This document shows positions 17,692-26,304 of a DNA stretch of 64,000 nt, piece by piece. Source of the stretch: Paenibacillus catalpae (GTDB lineage Bacteria > Bacillota > Bacilli > Paenibacillales > Paenibacillaceae); assembly GCF_900112695.1 (NCBI RefSeq), contig NZ_FOMT01000004.1, positions 682,001 through 746,000 of the forward strand, written 5' to 3'. The position numbers and the translations under genes were made by a program. Numbering within the stretch: the stretch's first letter is position 1; each line of letters starts with the position of its first letter. The notes under the pieces were generated by a model. It saw nothing but the letters and a program-made list of their open reading frames with translations. It was not told the origin of the DNA and did not search any database.

Positions 17692-18345
17692 TTAAAGAAC
17701 AATGTCGGAAATAAACCGTTCCAACACCGTCACATCGGTTATATTCTTGTTACAGCTCTCGCTGTTCACGCACATATAGTTGCCGATTGCTTTGTAGTAG
17801 TCCGGTGAAGCATTAGCCGGCCTCGACTTCGTAACAGCCGAGAACAATGCCACTTCTTCATGCCGGTTGCACAGGAAGCATACGCTTTTCTTCTGCACAG
17901 GCGTGAACCTGCCTTCTACTCCGACAAGCCGGCCGTTCAGATGATAAGCAAGAAACATCTTATTCGAGGCAATATCAGTCCAACCGAGATAGGTCACATA
18001 GCGCAGATCCATCGCTGCAAGATCAGGAACCTTCAGCTTCTTGACCTTCGGGAACAGCTTCTTCAGCTGCTTCTCCTCCACCTTCTCGAAAGGCAGCATA
18101 TAGTTCTCGAGCGACTGCAGATAGCTCTGGAATTCCTGCGGCTTATTGAGCGGCGCGAAGCCTCCAAGCAGCCTCTGCTCGGCTTCCGTTGCCCCCGGGA
18201 ATGCTTCCATCACTTTAAATGGCGCGTTTGACCGTACCGATTCAATCACCTTCGGATCCGATACCGTGCTGCACGCCTGCTGCAGCTGTCCTACTTGCTT
18301 CTTAATCAAATTCAATTGATGGTTTCTAATAAATGGTGTACACAT
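17692..18345 (-). CDS. FusB/FusC-family elongation factor G-binding protein
   Basis: 217 residues, close to FusB (213). Family members bind EF-G on the ribosome and release it from fusidic acid-stalled complexes, giving fusidic acid tolerance. The match is clear over the whole length: PFEKVEEKQLKKLFPKVKKLKVP near 93-115, YLGWTDIASNKMF near 125-137, and the zinc-binding fold with CFLCNRHEE near 158 and MCVNSESCNKNITD near 193 keeping all four cysteines. Weak RBS (AAGGGGC, about 12 bases from ATG). It has its own promoter and a 17-codon leader ORF upstream, which suggests translational attenuation. Confidence 0.93.
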   Translation of the reverse strand: MCTPFIRNHQLNLIKKQVGQLQQACSTVSDPKVIESVRSNAPFKVMEAFPGATEAEQRLLGGFAPLNKPQEFQSYLQSLENYMLPFEKVEEKQLKKLFPKVKKLKVPDLAAMDLRYVTYLGWTDIASNKMFLAYHLNGRLVGVEGRFTPVQKKSVCFLCNRHEEVALFSAVTKSRPANASPDYYKAIGNYMCVNSESCNKNITDVTVLERFISDIVL

Positions 18346-18461
18346 TGCTTTGTCAGCCCCTTATTTGGTATAAAATCATAAATCAATAAGGTGCAAAGCC
18401 CATTATTAGAAACGATAGCCGGGCGACCATCCTTCCGTACGCCCCATGCAAAGTATCGCCC

Positions 18462-18515
18462 CTAATTCAGGCTCTGCATGAAGCTGATTCGTAATCCGGC
18501 AAATTGATTTGCCAT
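18462..18515 (-). CDS. 17-residue leader peptide upstream of the FusB-like gene
   Basis: ATG at 18515 opens a short frame MANQFAGLRISFMQSLN ending in TAG. It is preceded by an excellent ribosome site (AAAGGGAGG, 8 bases before ATG) and by a promoter only about 25 bp away. It ends 116 bp before the FusB-like start, whose own RBS is weaker and partly able to pair with upstream GCTTTG. This is the arrangement of a drug-induced translational attenuator. The coding call rests on the RBS, promoter and position, as the ORF is too short for other evidence. Confidence 0.6.
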   Translation of the reverse strand: MANQFAGLRISFMQSLN

Positions 18516-18540
18516 TCCTACCGCCTCCCTTTACCGCTCA

Positions 18541-18570
18541 ATTATAAAATAGATCCCGTACCGCCCGCAA
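18541..18570 (-). promoter_or_regulatory. Promoter of leader-FusB unit
   Basis: On the minus strand TTGCGG (18565-18570) and a perfect TATAAT (18541-18546) are 18 bases apart. Transcription would begin near 18533, just before the leader RBS, and just after the stop codon of the patatin gene. Confidence 0.65.
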
Positions 18571-18580
18571 TCCTTGGTTC

Positions 18581-19441
18581 TTATCCTTCCATCCATTCCC
18601 GCAGCTGCGGCATCATCCGCTTCGCATCCTCGTACCCCTGCCTGTATAACGCATCCAGCTTCGCCGGGTCCCGCTCCATTCGGCCCACAACCAGCGTCTC
18701 TTGCGGACGGATGACGAATACCGCCCCGCTCTTCTCCTGCTCGGCAATGTAATCCAGCGTCTCGTTGTAGCGTTTATGCCGCCCGAGCATCATCTCTACC
18801 AGCTTTGGATATTTGCGGTACGCACGCTCCGCAATCCAACCGAACCTTCCCGCCGATTTCCGGTAATCCTCATTCCTCGTCAGGATGAGAAGATTACGCC
18901 TATAGCCGTCAATCTGGGCTTTCTGCAGCGGAATCGGATCGGAAATCCCGCCATCCAGCAGCTTCCGTCCGCCGTATTCCACAATGGGCGCGATGAACGG
19001 CAGCGAGCTTGATGAACGGAGCAGCTTCAAGAGATCAAAGTCAGGGCTGCTTTTCCGATAGTAGATCGTCTCTCCTGTCTCGCAGTCCGTCGTACCAATG
19101 ACAAACTCCTCGGGACTAGCGGAGAATGCTTCATAATCGAAAGGCACATGCTTATTCGGAATCTCGTCGAAGATGAAGTCCATGCCAAACAGCTGCCGCT
19201 TCTTCCACAGGTTTTTCCATGAGATATATCTAGGATCGCTCACCCATTCCACATTCACGATCCGGTTGCGTCCAAGCTGTCTCGAGAGGTAGCTTGCCCC
19301 CATGCATGCCCCCGCCGAAACCCCGATCATATAAGGAAAATAAACGTCATGCTCCGAAAAGTATTCCAGCACCCCTGCCGTATATACCCCGCGCATGCCT
19401 CCGCCTTCCAGCACTAATCCGATCGATGCCGCGTCACTCAT
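18581..19441 (-). CDS. Patatin-like phospholipase (RssA/YjjU-type)
   Basis: 286 residues, cytosolic or membrane-associated lipid acyl hydrolase. The catalytic dyad is complete: oxyanion loop GGGMRG near 13-18, nucleophile elbow GVSAG near 40-44 (Ser42), and DGGISDP near 162-168 with the catalytic Asp. Resembles the 280-300 residue bacterial group typified by E. coli YjjU. RBS GGGAGG before the ATG. Substrate unknown. Confidence 0.92.
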   Translation of the reverse strand: MSDAASIGLVLEGGGMRGVYTAGVLEYFSEHDVYFPYMIGVSAGACMGASYLSRQLGRNRIVNVEWVSDPRYISWKNLWKKRQLFGMDFIFDEIPNKHVPFDYEAFSASPEEFVIGTTDCETGETIYYRKSSPDFDLLKLLRSSSSLPFIAPIVEYGGRKLLDGGISDPIPLQKAQIDGYRRNLLILTRNEDYRKSAGRFGWIAERAYRKYPKLVEMMLGRHKRYNETLDYIAEQEKSGAVFVIRPQETLVVGRMERDPAKLDALYRQGYEDAKRMMPQLREWMEG

Positions 19442-19745
19442 CTCTTTGCCTCCCCGGGCGAGGTTGTTCCTCTATTTGTTACCCACATTGTAGACATCGT
19501 TTTTCGCGTTCGTCAATTTGGCAGTCCGTTTAACCGGACAACCGTCGCCAAGAATAAAGAAACTTAACAAACTTTCCTAAGTCCATGCCTTGAAACAGGC
19601 CATCAACTATGTCACAATCTAGATGGATACACGGAACAGTTGTCTACATACCGTATATTTGCAACCGATTACAAAAATTGGGAGCAAACAAAGGAATCAT
19701 AAATCACGCGAATCGCGCGATAATTCATTTGAGGAGGATTCAACA

Positions 19746-20666
19746 ATGAGAACGATTAAACTCGGAAGCACGGCGCTGGAAGTACCGGTTGTTGCGGTTG
19801 GCTGTATGCGTATTAATTCCTTGGATAAAGCAGGGGCAGAGCGTTTTGTCCAAACGGCACTCGAGCAAGGGGCAAACTTCTTCGACCATGCGGATATTTA
19901 CGGCGCTGGTACTTGCGAAGAGATCTTCGCGGAAGCGATTCATATGAACGACAGTGTTCGTGAAAATATTATTTTGCAATCCAAATGCGGCATTAAGCCT
20001 GGAGTCATGTTCGACTTCTCGAAGGAGCATATCCTTGCTTCGACGGATGCGATCTTAAAGCGCCTCAAAACCGACTACCTCGACATCCTGCTGCTGCACC
20101 GTCCGGATGCGCTTGTTGAGCCGGATGAAGTTGCTGAAGCGTTCGACCGTCTGGAAAGCTCCGGCAAAGTACGCCACTTCGGCGTATCGAACCAAAACCC
20201 TATGCAAATCGAGCTGCTTAAGAAATCGGTGAAACAACCAATCGTTGCAAACCAGCTGCAGCTGAGCATCACGAATGCCAACATGATCTCCAATGGCATT
20301 AACGTCAACATGGAGAACAGCTCCGCGATCAACCGCGACGGCAGCATCCTTGACTACTGCCGCCTGAATGATATTACCATCCAGCCTTGGTCGCCATTCC
20401 AATACGGATTCTTCGAAGGCGTATTCCTCGGAAGCGACAAGTTCCCTGAGCTGAACAAAGCAATTGATGAAGTGGCTGGCAAGCACGACGTGAGCAACAC
20501 AACGATCGCCATTGCTTGGCTGCTCCGTCACCCTGCGAAAATGCAGCCGGTCATCGGTTCGATGAACATCGAGCGTCTGAAGGACTGCGTGAAAGCAGCC
20601 GACATTACGCTTACCCGCGATGAATGGTATTCCATCTACCGCGCGGCAGGCAACATTTTGCCATAA
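19746..20666 (+). CDS. Aldo/keto reductase (YcsN/YdhF-like)
   Basis: 306 residues from the ATG at 19746, which follows GAGGAGG; a longer in-frame start at 19623 adds a tail without family match. NADPH-dependent carbonyl reductase fold: catalytic Asp and Tyr in FFDHADIYGAG near 45-55, Lys in QSKCGIKPG near 80, and His in LLLHRPD near 117. The central part VRHFGVSNQNPMQIELL and WSPFQYGFFEG match the YcsN/YdhF group. Physiological substrate unknown. Stand-alone gene. The 300-bp region 19442-19745 holds only its promoter area. Confidence 0.92.
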   Translation: MRTIKLGSTALEVPVVAVGCMRINSLDKAGAERFVQTALEQGANFFDHADIYGAGTCEEIFAEAIHMNDSVRENIILQSKCGIKPGVMFDFSKEHILASTDAILKRLKTDYLDILLLHRPDALVEPDEVAEAFDRLESSGKVRHFGVSNQNPMQIELLKKSVKQPIVANQLQLSITNANMISNGINVNMENSSAINRDGSILDYCRLNDITIQPWSPFQYGFFEGVFLGSDKFPELNKAIDEVAGKHDVSNTTIAIAWLLRHPAKMQPVIGSMNIERLKDCVKAADITLTRDEWYSIYRAAGNILP

Positions 20667-20689
20667 GCACAACAGCAACGAACAACAGC

Positions 20690-20714
20690 AGCCTCTGGTC
20701 TCGGACCAGGGGCT
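20690..20714 (+). terminator. Terminator of the aldo/keto reductase gene
   Basis: Stem AGCCTCTGGTC / GACCAGGGGCT with a TCG loop, followed by TCTTCTTTCTTT. Confidence 0.85.
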
Positions 20715-20808
20715 TCTTCTTTCTTTCATAAAGCAAGAATCATCAAGAACGGGATCATCCATTCGTATACAATGAGGTCACCGGGAGAACGAGGAGGCGG
20801 GCATTCGA

Positions 20809-21714
20809 GTGAAGCAGGACTATCTGGTACAGATTCAACAGACGATTGATTACATTGAAGCCCATATTGGCGAGGAGCTGTCTTTATCGCGGCTGGCGCA
20901 GGTTGCGAAGCTCTCGGACTTTCATTTTCACCGCGTCTTTCAATCCATGGCAGGAGAGACCGTGATGGAATATGTGCGCAAACGTCGTCTGGCGATATCC
21001 GCATATCAGGTGGCTTATTCGGATGCGAAGCTGATAGATATCGCTCTGGATACCGGGTTTCAGAATCACGAGACCTTTACCCGCGCCTTCAAACGCATTT
21101 TCGAAATGACGCCCGGCGATTACCGCAAGCGGGGCATCAAACCCTACGCCTACTCCAAGCTGAATGTGCTGCAGCGCAAATACAATCCCTATTTAGGAGG
21201 AATACGAATGGAATACAAGATTATAACGAAGCCTGCTTTCAAGGTGATCGGCTACGAGATCCATACACGAGCAAACGGAGACAACCATAAAGAGATCCCG
21301 GCCTTCTGGCAGGAATATATGCAAAAGGGGCTGTCCAAAAACATCCCAAACCGCGTTCACAAGGACTCTCCCGTCGAGCTTGGCATCTGTTATAACTTCG
21401 ATATGGGCTCGGACAGCTTCTCCTATCTGATTGGCATGGAAGCGGAAAGCTTCGACGGCGTACAGGGCGACGGCCTCGTCTGCTGCGAGTTTGACACCGC
21501 CGAGTACGCCGTGTTCACCACGCCAAAGGTTCCTCGGGAGCAGTTCTCCTCCTCCATCCAGAGCACTTGGATGACGGTCTTCGGAGAATGGTTCCCTCAC
21601 TCCGGCTACGAGCATGCCGGCAAACCGGAGTTCGAGCTTTATGATGAGCGCAGTAACCATGAGCTTGCCGAAATCCAGATGGACATCTATATCCCGATTA
21701 AGAAAAAGGCTTAG
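20809..21714 (+). CDS. AraC-family regulator with GyrI-like effector domain
   Basis: 301 residues, GTG start after AGGAGG. The N-terminal 110 residues carry the two AraC helix-turn-helix motifs (ELSLSRLAQVAKLSDFHFHRVFQ and the second with LIDIALDTGFQNHETFTRAFKR). Residues about 140-300 form the GyrI-like small-molecule-binding domain (KPAFKVIGYEIHTR, AVFTTPKVPREQFSSSIQSTW, FELYDERS). Such proteins (Rob/SoxS/BltR style) sense drugs or metabolites. No target is adjacent. Confidence 0.94.
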   Translation: MKQDYLVQIQQTIDYIEAHIGEELSLSRLAQVAKLSDFHFHRVFQSMAGETVMEYVRKRRLAISAYQVAYSDAKLIDIALDTGFQNHETFTRAFKRIFEMTPGDYRKRGIKPYAYSKLNVLQRKYNPYLGGIRMEYKIITKPAFKVIGYEIHTRANGDNHKEIPAFWQEYMQKGLSKNIPNRVHKDSPVELGICYNFDMGSDSFSYLIGMEAESFDGVQGDGLVCCEFDTAEYAVFTTPKVPREQFSSSIQSTWMTVFGEWFPHSGYEHAGKPEFELYDERSNHELAEIQMDIYIPIKKKA

Positions 21715-21727
21715 ACTACCTAAGTGC

Positions 21728-21773
21728 AAAAAAGGCTATCCACCGTCCGAAGGACGGCAGGATAGCCTTTTTT
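21728..21773 (+). terminator. Terminator of the AraC/GyrI gene
   Basis: AAAAAAGGCTATCC / GGATAGCCTTTTTTT outer stem enclosing a GTCCG/CGGAC inner stem. Confidence 0.9.
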
Positions 21774-21950
21774 TCTTGCCTGCTTATGCATTAATGAGTT
21801 CGGCTGCAACCAGCATGCGCTTCATTGGAATTTCTCCTACCAACAAACCAAAATACTTTATCACTAAAATTTCCTGCAACACTGCAAGAACATGGTTCGT
21901 CTAAGGGGAAGAAGGTTAAGCTATTTATAAAAAATCAGGCGGTGAACATC

Positions 21951-23261
21951 ATGAAAAAAGTCAGCACCCTTATTCTTCTTGTGACGCTCAGTTTCACCCT
22001 GCTCCTTGCAGGATGTTCGAAGGCAGATAACTCAGGCAATAACGCCAATACACCAGCAGCAGAAACCGGGAACAACTCTTCCTCTAACTCAAACACTGAC
22101 TCTGACTCTTCATCGGATTCTAATAATACGGCTACGAATGCGCCTAGCACTGAGCCTGTAGAGGATAATTCCTCGCAGCAGCCTGGCAATACGAATTCCG
22201 GAGACGGCACTTCGTCGAATCCGACTCCAGTCAGCACGAATGATCAAGTTGCTCAGATCAGCAATGTGACAGCACTGCGTCTTGCAGATTCGAAGACCGG
22301 CTGGGTGGCCGGCAGCGGCCAAATTGCAAGAACGGACGACGGCGGCGCTCACTGGAAGCTTCAATATTCCGGCACCAAGACGATTAATCAGATTTTTGCC
22401 CTAAGCAGCACGAAGGTATGGGCAACGATTGGCGACAGCAACGCAAAAAGCCTGATCCTCATTCAATCAACCAACGGCGGCAAATCGTGGACGAAGGCCG
22501 GTACCGTGCCTAATCACGGTTTCCTCCACTTTACCAATGACAAGACGGCCTTTAGCGGCGATGCGATGACGAAGGACGGCGGCAAGACTTGGACAACGCT
22601 GCAGACACCTGGCAAAGCAATCGGCGAAGTATACTTCCATGACGCAAGCAACGGCTGGGCGGTACAACATGTGAATGGCCGAATTCTTTTCATGCGTACA
22701 ACAAACGGCGGAAAAACATGGAACACGGTTATGACGCGCAAAAGCGAAGAGGCGCCTAATAACGTGATCATCCGATCCACTGGAACAAACGATGCCTGGA
22801 TCGAGCTCATTGGCGACTCCGGCATGTCGCAAACTTCCTACTCGCTGTTCCATACAACAGACGGCGGCAAAACATGGCTCCCTGCCATCGTGAAGAACGG
22901 CGCAGGCTCCGGTCCGGCACCAGGCTTTACCATGGATGATCCATCGGTTCCAAAAGGCATGGCCAGCTCAAGCCCGGGCACTCTGTATGTAGTTAACCCG
23001 CAAACAGCGATTATGGGCGGACAATGCCAAGCCTGCGATACGCCAAACACGATCATGCAGACTACAGACGGCGGCAAGCACTGGACGATCGGCAAATCCC
23101 AATTCTCCGGCTACGGCACGCAATATATTGCGGCTTCTGACGCAAGCCATATCTGGTTCATCTCGACAGATGCAGCAAATGCAGCCGTACTGAACACTTC
23201 CGCAGACGGAGGCAAGACCTGGAAAAAGGTCTTCACCTTCAAGAAACCGCAGTCGAAATAA
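21951..23261 (+). CDS. Lipoprotein with Asp-box (YCF48/sialidase-type) beta-propeller
   Basis: 436 residues from the ATG at 21951 (RBS AGGCGGTGA). Lipobox LLLAGC with Cys22, then a long Ser/Asn/Asp/Thr-rich linker (about 25-95) holding the domain away from the membrane. The rest carries seven Asp-box-like turns of the form x-D/N-G-G-K-x-W, such as TDDGGAHW, STNGGKSW, TKDGGKTW, TTDGGKTW and SADGGKTW, spaced 40-70 residues apart, as in YCF48/Hcf136 and sialidase propellers. No sialidase catalytic arginine triad is apparent. Role unknown; probably surface binding. Confidence 0.88.
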   Translation: MKKVSTLILLVTLSFTLLLAGCSKADNSGNNANTPAAETGNNSSSNSNTDSDSSSDSNNTATNAPSTEPVEDNSSQQPGNTNSGDGTSSNPTPVSTNDQVAQISNVTALRLADSKTGWVAGSGQIARTDDGGAHWKLQYSGTKTINQIFALSSTKVWATIGDSNAKSLILIQSTNGGKSWTKAGTVPNHGFLHFTNDKTAFSGDAMTKDGGKTWTTLQTPGKAIGEVYFHDASNGWAVQHVNGRILFMRTTNGGKTWNTVMTRKSEEAPNNVIIRSTGTNDAWIELIGDSGMSQTSYSLFHTTDGGKTWLPAIVKNGAGSGPAPGFTMDDPSVPKGMASSSPGTLYVVNPQTAIMGGQCQACDTPNTIMQTTDGGKHWTIGKSQFSGYGTQYIAASDASHIWFISTDAANAAVLNTSADGGKTWKKVFTFKKPQSK

Positions 23262-23270
23262 CCGCATAAC

Positions 23271-23321
23271 AAAAAAGCCCTTTTGCGAATCCGATTCAAA
23301 CGGAAAGCGCAGGAGGGCTTT
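23271..23321. terminator. Terminator between convergent genes
   Basis: AAAAAAGCCCT...AGGGCTTTTTT stem with a long interior, serving the Asp-box lipoprotein (+) and the PlsY-like gene (-). Confidence 0.75.
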
Positions 23322-23337
23322 TTTTACTTTTACATCG

Positions 23338-23940
23338 TTAATTATTCGTATCCTTAACCGCTATCAATTCCTTCCGGTGCGAGTAGGCAAGCAGCAGAAA
23401 GTTAATCATGCCAAGGAGCACATACGGCCAAGCGTAACTATCCAGTACCAGATAGATGGTTAACAGCAGCATCCCCAGCACGACATGAAAGGCATCCGTT
23501 TCCGAGTGGGTTGGTATGTCCTTATTCGGGCGCTTCGACGCCAATAGCAGCACCGCCAAAATAACGGCATACGCCAGTGAGGCCTCAAAGCCGGTCAAAC
23601 CGCTCCAGACGCCAAAGGTTACAGCAATCGCTTTGCCGCCTTTCCAGCCTGTAAACGGAGAGAAGATATGGCCAAGTATAACTGCCGCCGCAGGCAGAAC
23701 CATACCAAATCCCGTGACCGCGCCGCTATGGTGCAGCCAGAGCATGGGCAAATAGCCTTTTGCAAAATCCAATATAATACCGGCGATGCCATAGCCATAC
23801 CCCGCTGCCTTCCACAAGTTAATCGCGCCCGGGTTGCCGTCTCCGTACGTTTTCAAGTTAAACCTTTTCATCCGTCCGATCCAATACGAGAACATCAAGG
23901 AACCTGCCAGAAAAGCTGCCGCTGTCCATAACACGATCAT
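23338..23940 (-). CDS. PlsY-like glycerol-3-phosphate acyltransferase
   Basis: 200 residues with five or six membrane helices. PlsY enzymes transfer acyl from acyl-phosphate to glycerol 3-phosphate, the first step of phospholipid synthesis. The three conserved loops are recognisable but diverged: GDGNPGAINLWKAAGYGYG near 33-51 (usual GSGNxGATN), FTGWKGGKAIAVTFG near 95-109 (usual KGGKGVAT), and the last loop HSETDAFHVVLG. The divergence suggests an accessory rather than the housekeeping PlsY. It overlaps the glycosyltransferase gene by 4 bp (ATGA), so they act together, perhaps in glycolipid or glycosylated carotenoid synthesis. Confidence 0.85.
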   Translation of the reverse strand: MIVLWTAAAFLAGSLMFSYWIGRMKRFNLKTYGDGNPGAINLWKAAGYGYGIAGIILDFAKGYLPMLWLHHSGAVTGFGMVLPAAAVILGHIFSPFTGWKGGKAIAVTFGVWSGLTGFEASLAYAVILAVLLLASKRPNKDIPTHSETDAFHVVLGMLLLTIYLVLDSYAWPYVLLGMINFLLLAYSHRKELIAVKDTNN

Positions 23941-25037
23941 GGCTTGCCCCGCCCCCCTACCTCAATGCTTCTGCCCTTCCAGGCTACTTTCCGCACAAAG
24001 ACAACTTGATACAAGGAATACAGCATAATGTACAAGAAGAAGACCGTACTTAATAGATGTATGGCGGGAAGCCATTTTCCGAAACGGCCCGTATAACGGA
24101 CCAAATAATAAATTTGAAGCGTATACAAGACATAACCGATCGCAAGGGGCAGCAAAGCCGAGGTCCCAATAACAAAAGGCGCCGCTTCCGCAGCGATTAA
24201 ACCAACAAGCCAGACGGCTACAAGCAGCGTTGTCCGGATATTAAGCTTGCTCGTGCTGAGCACCGCCCCTTTGCTGAAGCCTTGAATTTCGCTCTTGATT
24301 CCCCCGGGATACATGCGGAAGGAAACCACGCCTCGCCCGATATAATTCGTCACTTTTACTCCGGCTTCGATAAAGCGGGCTCCCAGATTCAGATCGTCAA
24401 GCACTTCGGCTTTAACGCTCTCATGTCCCTTGGCTTGCTCATAATCCTCTCTGGTCGTCAGTATACAGGAGCCGTATAAGCCCTTATCCGGGTTTGTCCG
24501 CTCCATGGGGGACGTAAAGGCAAATAAGCCTAAAAGGTTCGGGATAAGCGCCAGCCGCTCATAAAACTTCTCCGCCACATGATAAGGAACAACCGAGATG
24601 ACCCCGCCTTCCTTCTCTCTTGCTGACAGCAGAGAGCGCAGTGCATCCGGGGCAAGGCGGACATCCGCATCCAGAAACAGAATCAGGTCCCCGCCGGCCT
24701 GCTGGTAACCGTTCCATACGGCCCAGTTCTTGCCTGTCCATCCTGAAGGGAGTTCCGGATTCGAGATGACATTGATGCCGCAGCTTTCCGCAATCTCTCT
24801 TGTGCGGTCTTCCGAATGATCGTCTACGACAATAATCTCGTACGGTTTATAAGACTGAGCCTTAAGGGAGCCCAGCAAATAAGACAAATTGCTTTCTTCA
24901 TTCCGGGCTGGAATAATAACCGACAGCTTTCTTTCGTGAAAGGGACCATCGCGGCTGACCGGCACTGTATTTTTGCGAAACAACACAAACCCCATAGCTG
25001 AGGCGCATACGAGCAAGGCTGTGATGAGTACCCCCAT
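23937..25037 (-). CDS. Family 2 glycosyltransferase, membrane-anchored (CrtQ-like)
   Basis: 366 residues. One N-terminal helix (2-20), then a GT-A domain: VIIPARNEESNLSYLL near 40-55, VVDDHSEDRT near 69-78, donor-binding DAD motif LFLDADVRLAPDALR near 118-132, and LDDLN near 213. Three C-terminal helices (about 250-345) end in VRKVAWKGRSI, the K-G-R end also found in S. aureus diaponeurosporenoate glycosyltransferase. Sugar and acceptor are unknown; no carotenoid genes are present here. First gene of the two-gene unit with the PlsY-like acyltransferase. Confidence 0.87.
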   Translation of the reverse strand: MGVLITALLVCASAMGFVLFRKNTVPVSRDGPFHERKLSVIIPARNEESNLSYLLGSLKAQSYKPYEIIVVDDHSEDRTREIAESCGINVISNPELPSGWTGKNWAVWNGYQQAGGDLILFLDADVRLAPDALRSLLSAREKEGGVISVVPYHVAEKFYERLALIPNLLGLFAFTSPMERTNPDKGLYGSCILTTREDYEQAKGHESVKAEVLDDLNLGARFIEAGVKVTNYIGRGVVSFRMYPGGIKSEIQGFSKGAVLSTSKLNIRTTLLVAVWLVGLIAAEAAPFVIGTSALLPLAIGYVLYTLQIYYLVRYTGRFGKWLPAIHLLSTVFFLYIMLYSLYQVVFVRKVAWKGRSIEVGGRGKP

Positions 25038-25168
25038 ATCTCACACCCCCAATAGGCTTATATAGCAAATATATGGCCGCGGCAGTCATTCTAAGAACGT
25101 TTATCTGCTTGTGTTGCAGGCATGAACGACTAATTTTTTATAAAGGCCTGTATTTTAAACCTTTTGGC

Positions 25169-25305
25169 GGTATTGTCCTCGCGGAGGCAATACCTTCACT
25201 CGTTCTAGTGCCGGTACACAGAATACAAGACCCTCTGAGGGTCTTATTGGCCTTATTACGACATGACAGTATTAATACAAAATAAGACCCTCGCAGGGTC
25301 TTATT
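25169..25305. repeat. Three palindromes spaced 54-58 bp
   Basis: GGTATTGTCCTC/GGAGGCAATACC (25169-25194), AAGACCCTC-T-GAGGGTCTT (25227-25245) and AATAAGACCCT-CGC-AGGGTCTTATT (25281-25305). The last two share the half-site AAGACCCT. None has a following T-run long enough for a convincing terminator. They fill the 25038-25371 gap, in which no gene is seen. Confidence 0.7.
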
Positions 25306-25371
25306 TGAATTCATTATTCCATTTCCCGACCCTTTTTGCTTTTGTTGGCGACGAAAAAAGCCCTCCCGGGT

Positions 25372-26304
25372 TCACTCTTTCTCTTCATGCTCCTCTGGCC
25401 CTTCAGGCGGGCCAATCGTCACCCGCTTCCCGTCAAAAGAGAGCACGGCCTTGCCTTCCACCTCCATTTGCTCGAGATAGTCCTTCGGAATCTGCAGCCG
25501 GCCGACGCGGTCGATGACGACAAACTGCTCGTGGCGGGAGCCGAATCGGGCATCCTGCACAGGATGCTCAAGCGCCTCAGCTGCCATGCCTTCTCCCTCC
25601 CGCTTGATCCACTCCGTACTGGTCAGTCCGTCGCGGATGGCCACGACACGGTCGACCTGATCGGCAACCGACAGGTCATGGGTGACGATTACAATCGTAA
25701 CCCCCATCTCCCGGTTCAACCGGCGGAAAATTTGAAGGATCTGCTCGCCCGTCGCATGGTCAACCGAGCCGGTCGGCTCGTCGGCCAGCACCAGCTGCGG
25801 CCGGTTTGCGAGGGCAATGGCAAGCGCGACACGCTGCTGCTCGCCGCCGCTCAGCTGGGTCAGCCTGCTGCCCATCCGATGCTCCAGCCCGACAGCTGTG
25901 AGCAGCTGCCTGGCATAAGCCCGGTCGGGCTTGCCATGAATCAGCATGGGGAGCTCGACATTTTGCAAGGCGGTCAAGTAAGGGACCAGATTACGCCCGT
26001 TATTTTGCCAGATGAATCCGACCGTCTCCCGTTTGTAGGTGATCAGCTGTTCCTTGCTCATTTTCAGCAGATTCCAGCGGCCTACATGAGCTTGACCTGC
26101 CGACGGACGGTCAAGTCCGCCCAATATGTTAAGCAGAGTCGACTTCCCGCTGCCGCTGTTGCCGATAATGGCCATCATCTCGCCCTGCTCCACCGTCAAG
26201 TTCAGTCCGTGAAGGGCAACGACTTCCACATCATCGGACTTATAGATTTTGACGAGACCTTCGCAATGAATCATAGGCGGCCTTTCAGTTGTTGCTTCCA
26301 ACAT
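25372..26304 (-). CDS. LolD/MacB-type ABC transporter ATPase with C-terminal AbrB-like extension
   Basis: 310 residues; usual LolD-type ATPases have about 225-250. Walker [10 protein letters not shown] near 47, signature LSGGEQQR near 147, Walker [13 protein letters not shown] near 168, H-loop IVTHD near 203. After the ATPase domain, residues about 258-298 read like a SpoVT/AbrB swapped-hairpin motif ([18 protein letters not shown] followed by [14 protein letters not shown]), then an acidic tail. Start overlaps the FtsX gene stop as TAATG. Energises the large FtsX permease encoded just upstream; the extension may sense or tether. Confidence 0.88.
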   Translation of the reverse strand: MLEATTERPPMIHCEGLVKIYKSDDVEVVALHGLNLTVEQGEMMAIIGNSGSGKSTLLNILGGLDRPSAGQAHVGRWNLLKMSKEQLITYKRETVGFIWQNNGRNLVPYLTALQNVELPMLIHGKPDRAYARQLLTAVGLEHRMGSRLTQLSGGEQQRVALAIALANRPQLVLADEPTGSVDHATGEQILQIFRRLNREMGVTIVIVTHDLSVADQVDRVVAIRDGLTSTEWIKREGEGMAAEALEHPVQDARFGSRHEQFVVIDRVGRLQIPKDYLEQMEVEGKAVLSFDGKRVTIGPPEGPEEHEEKE

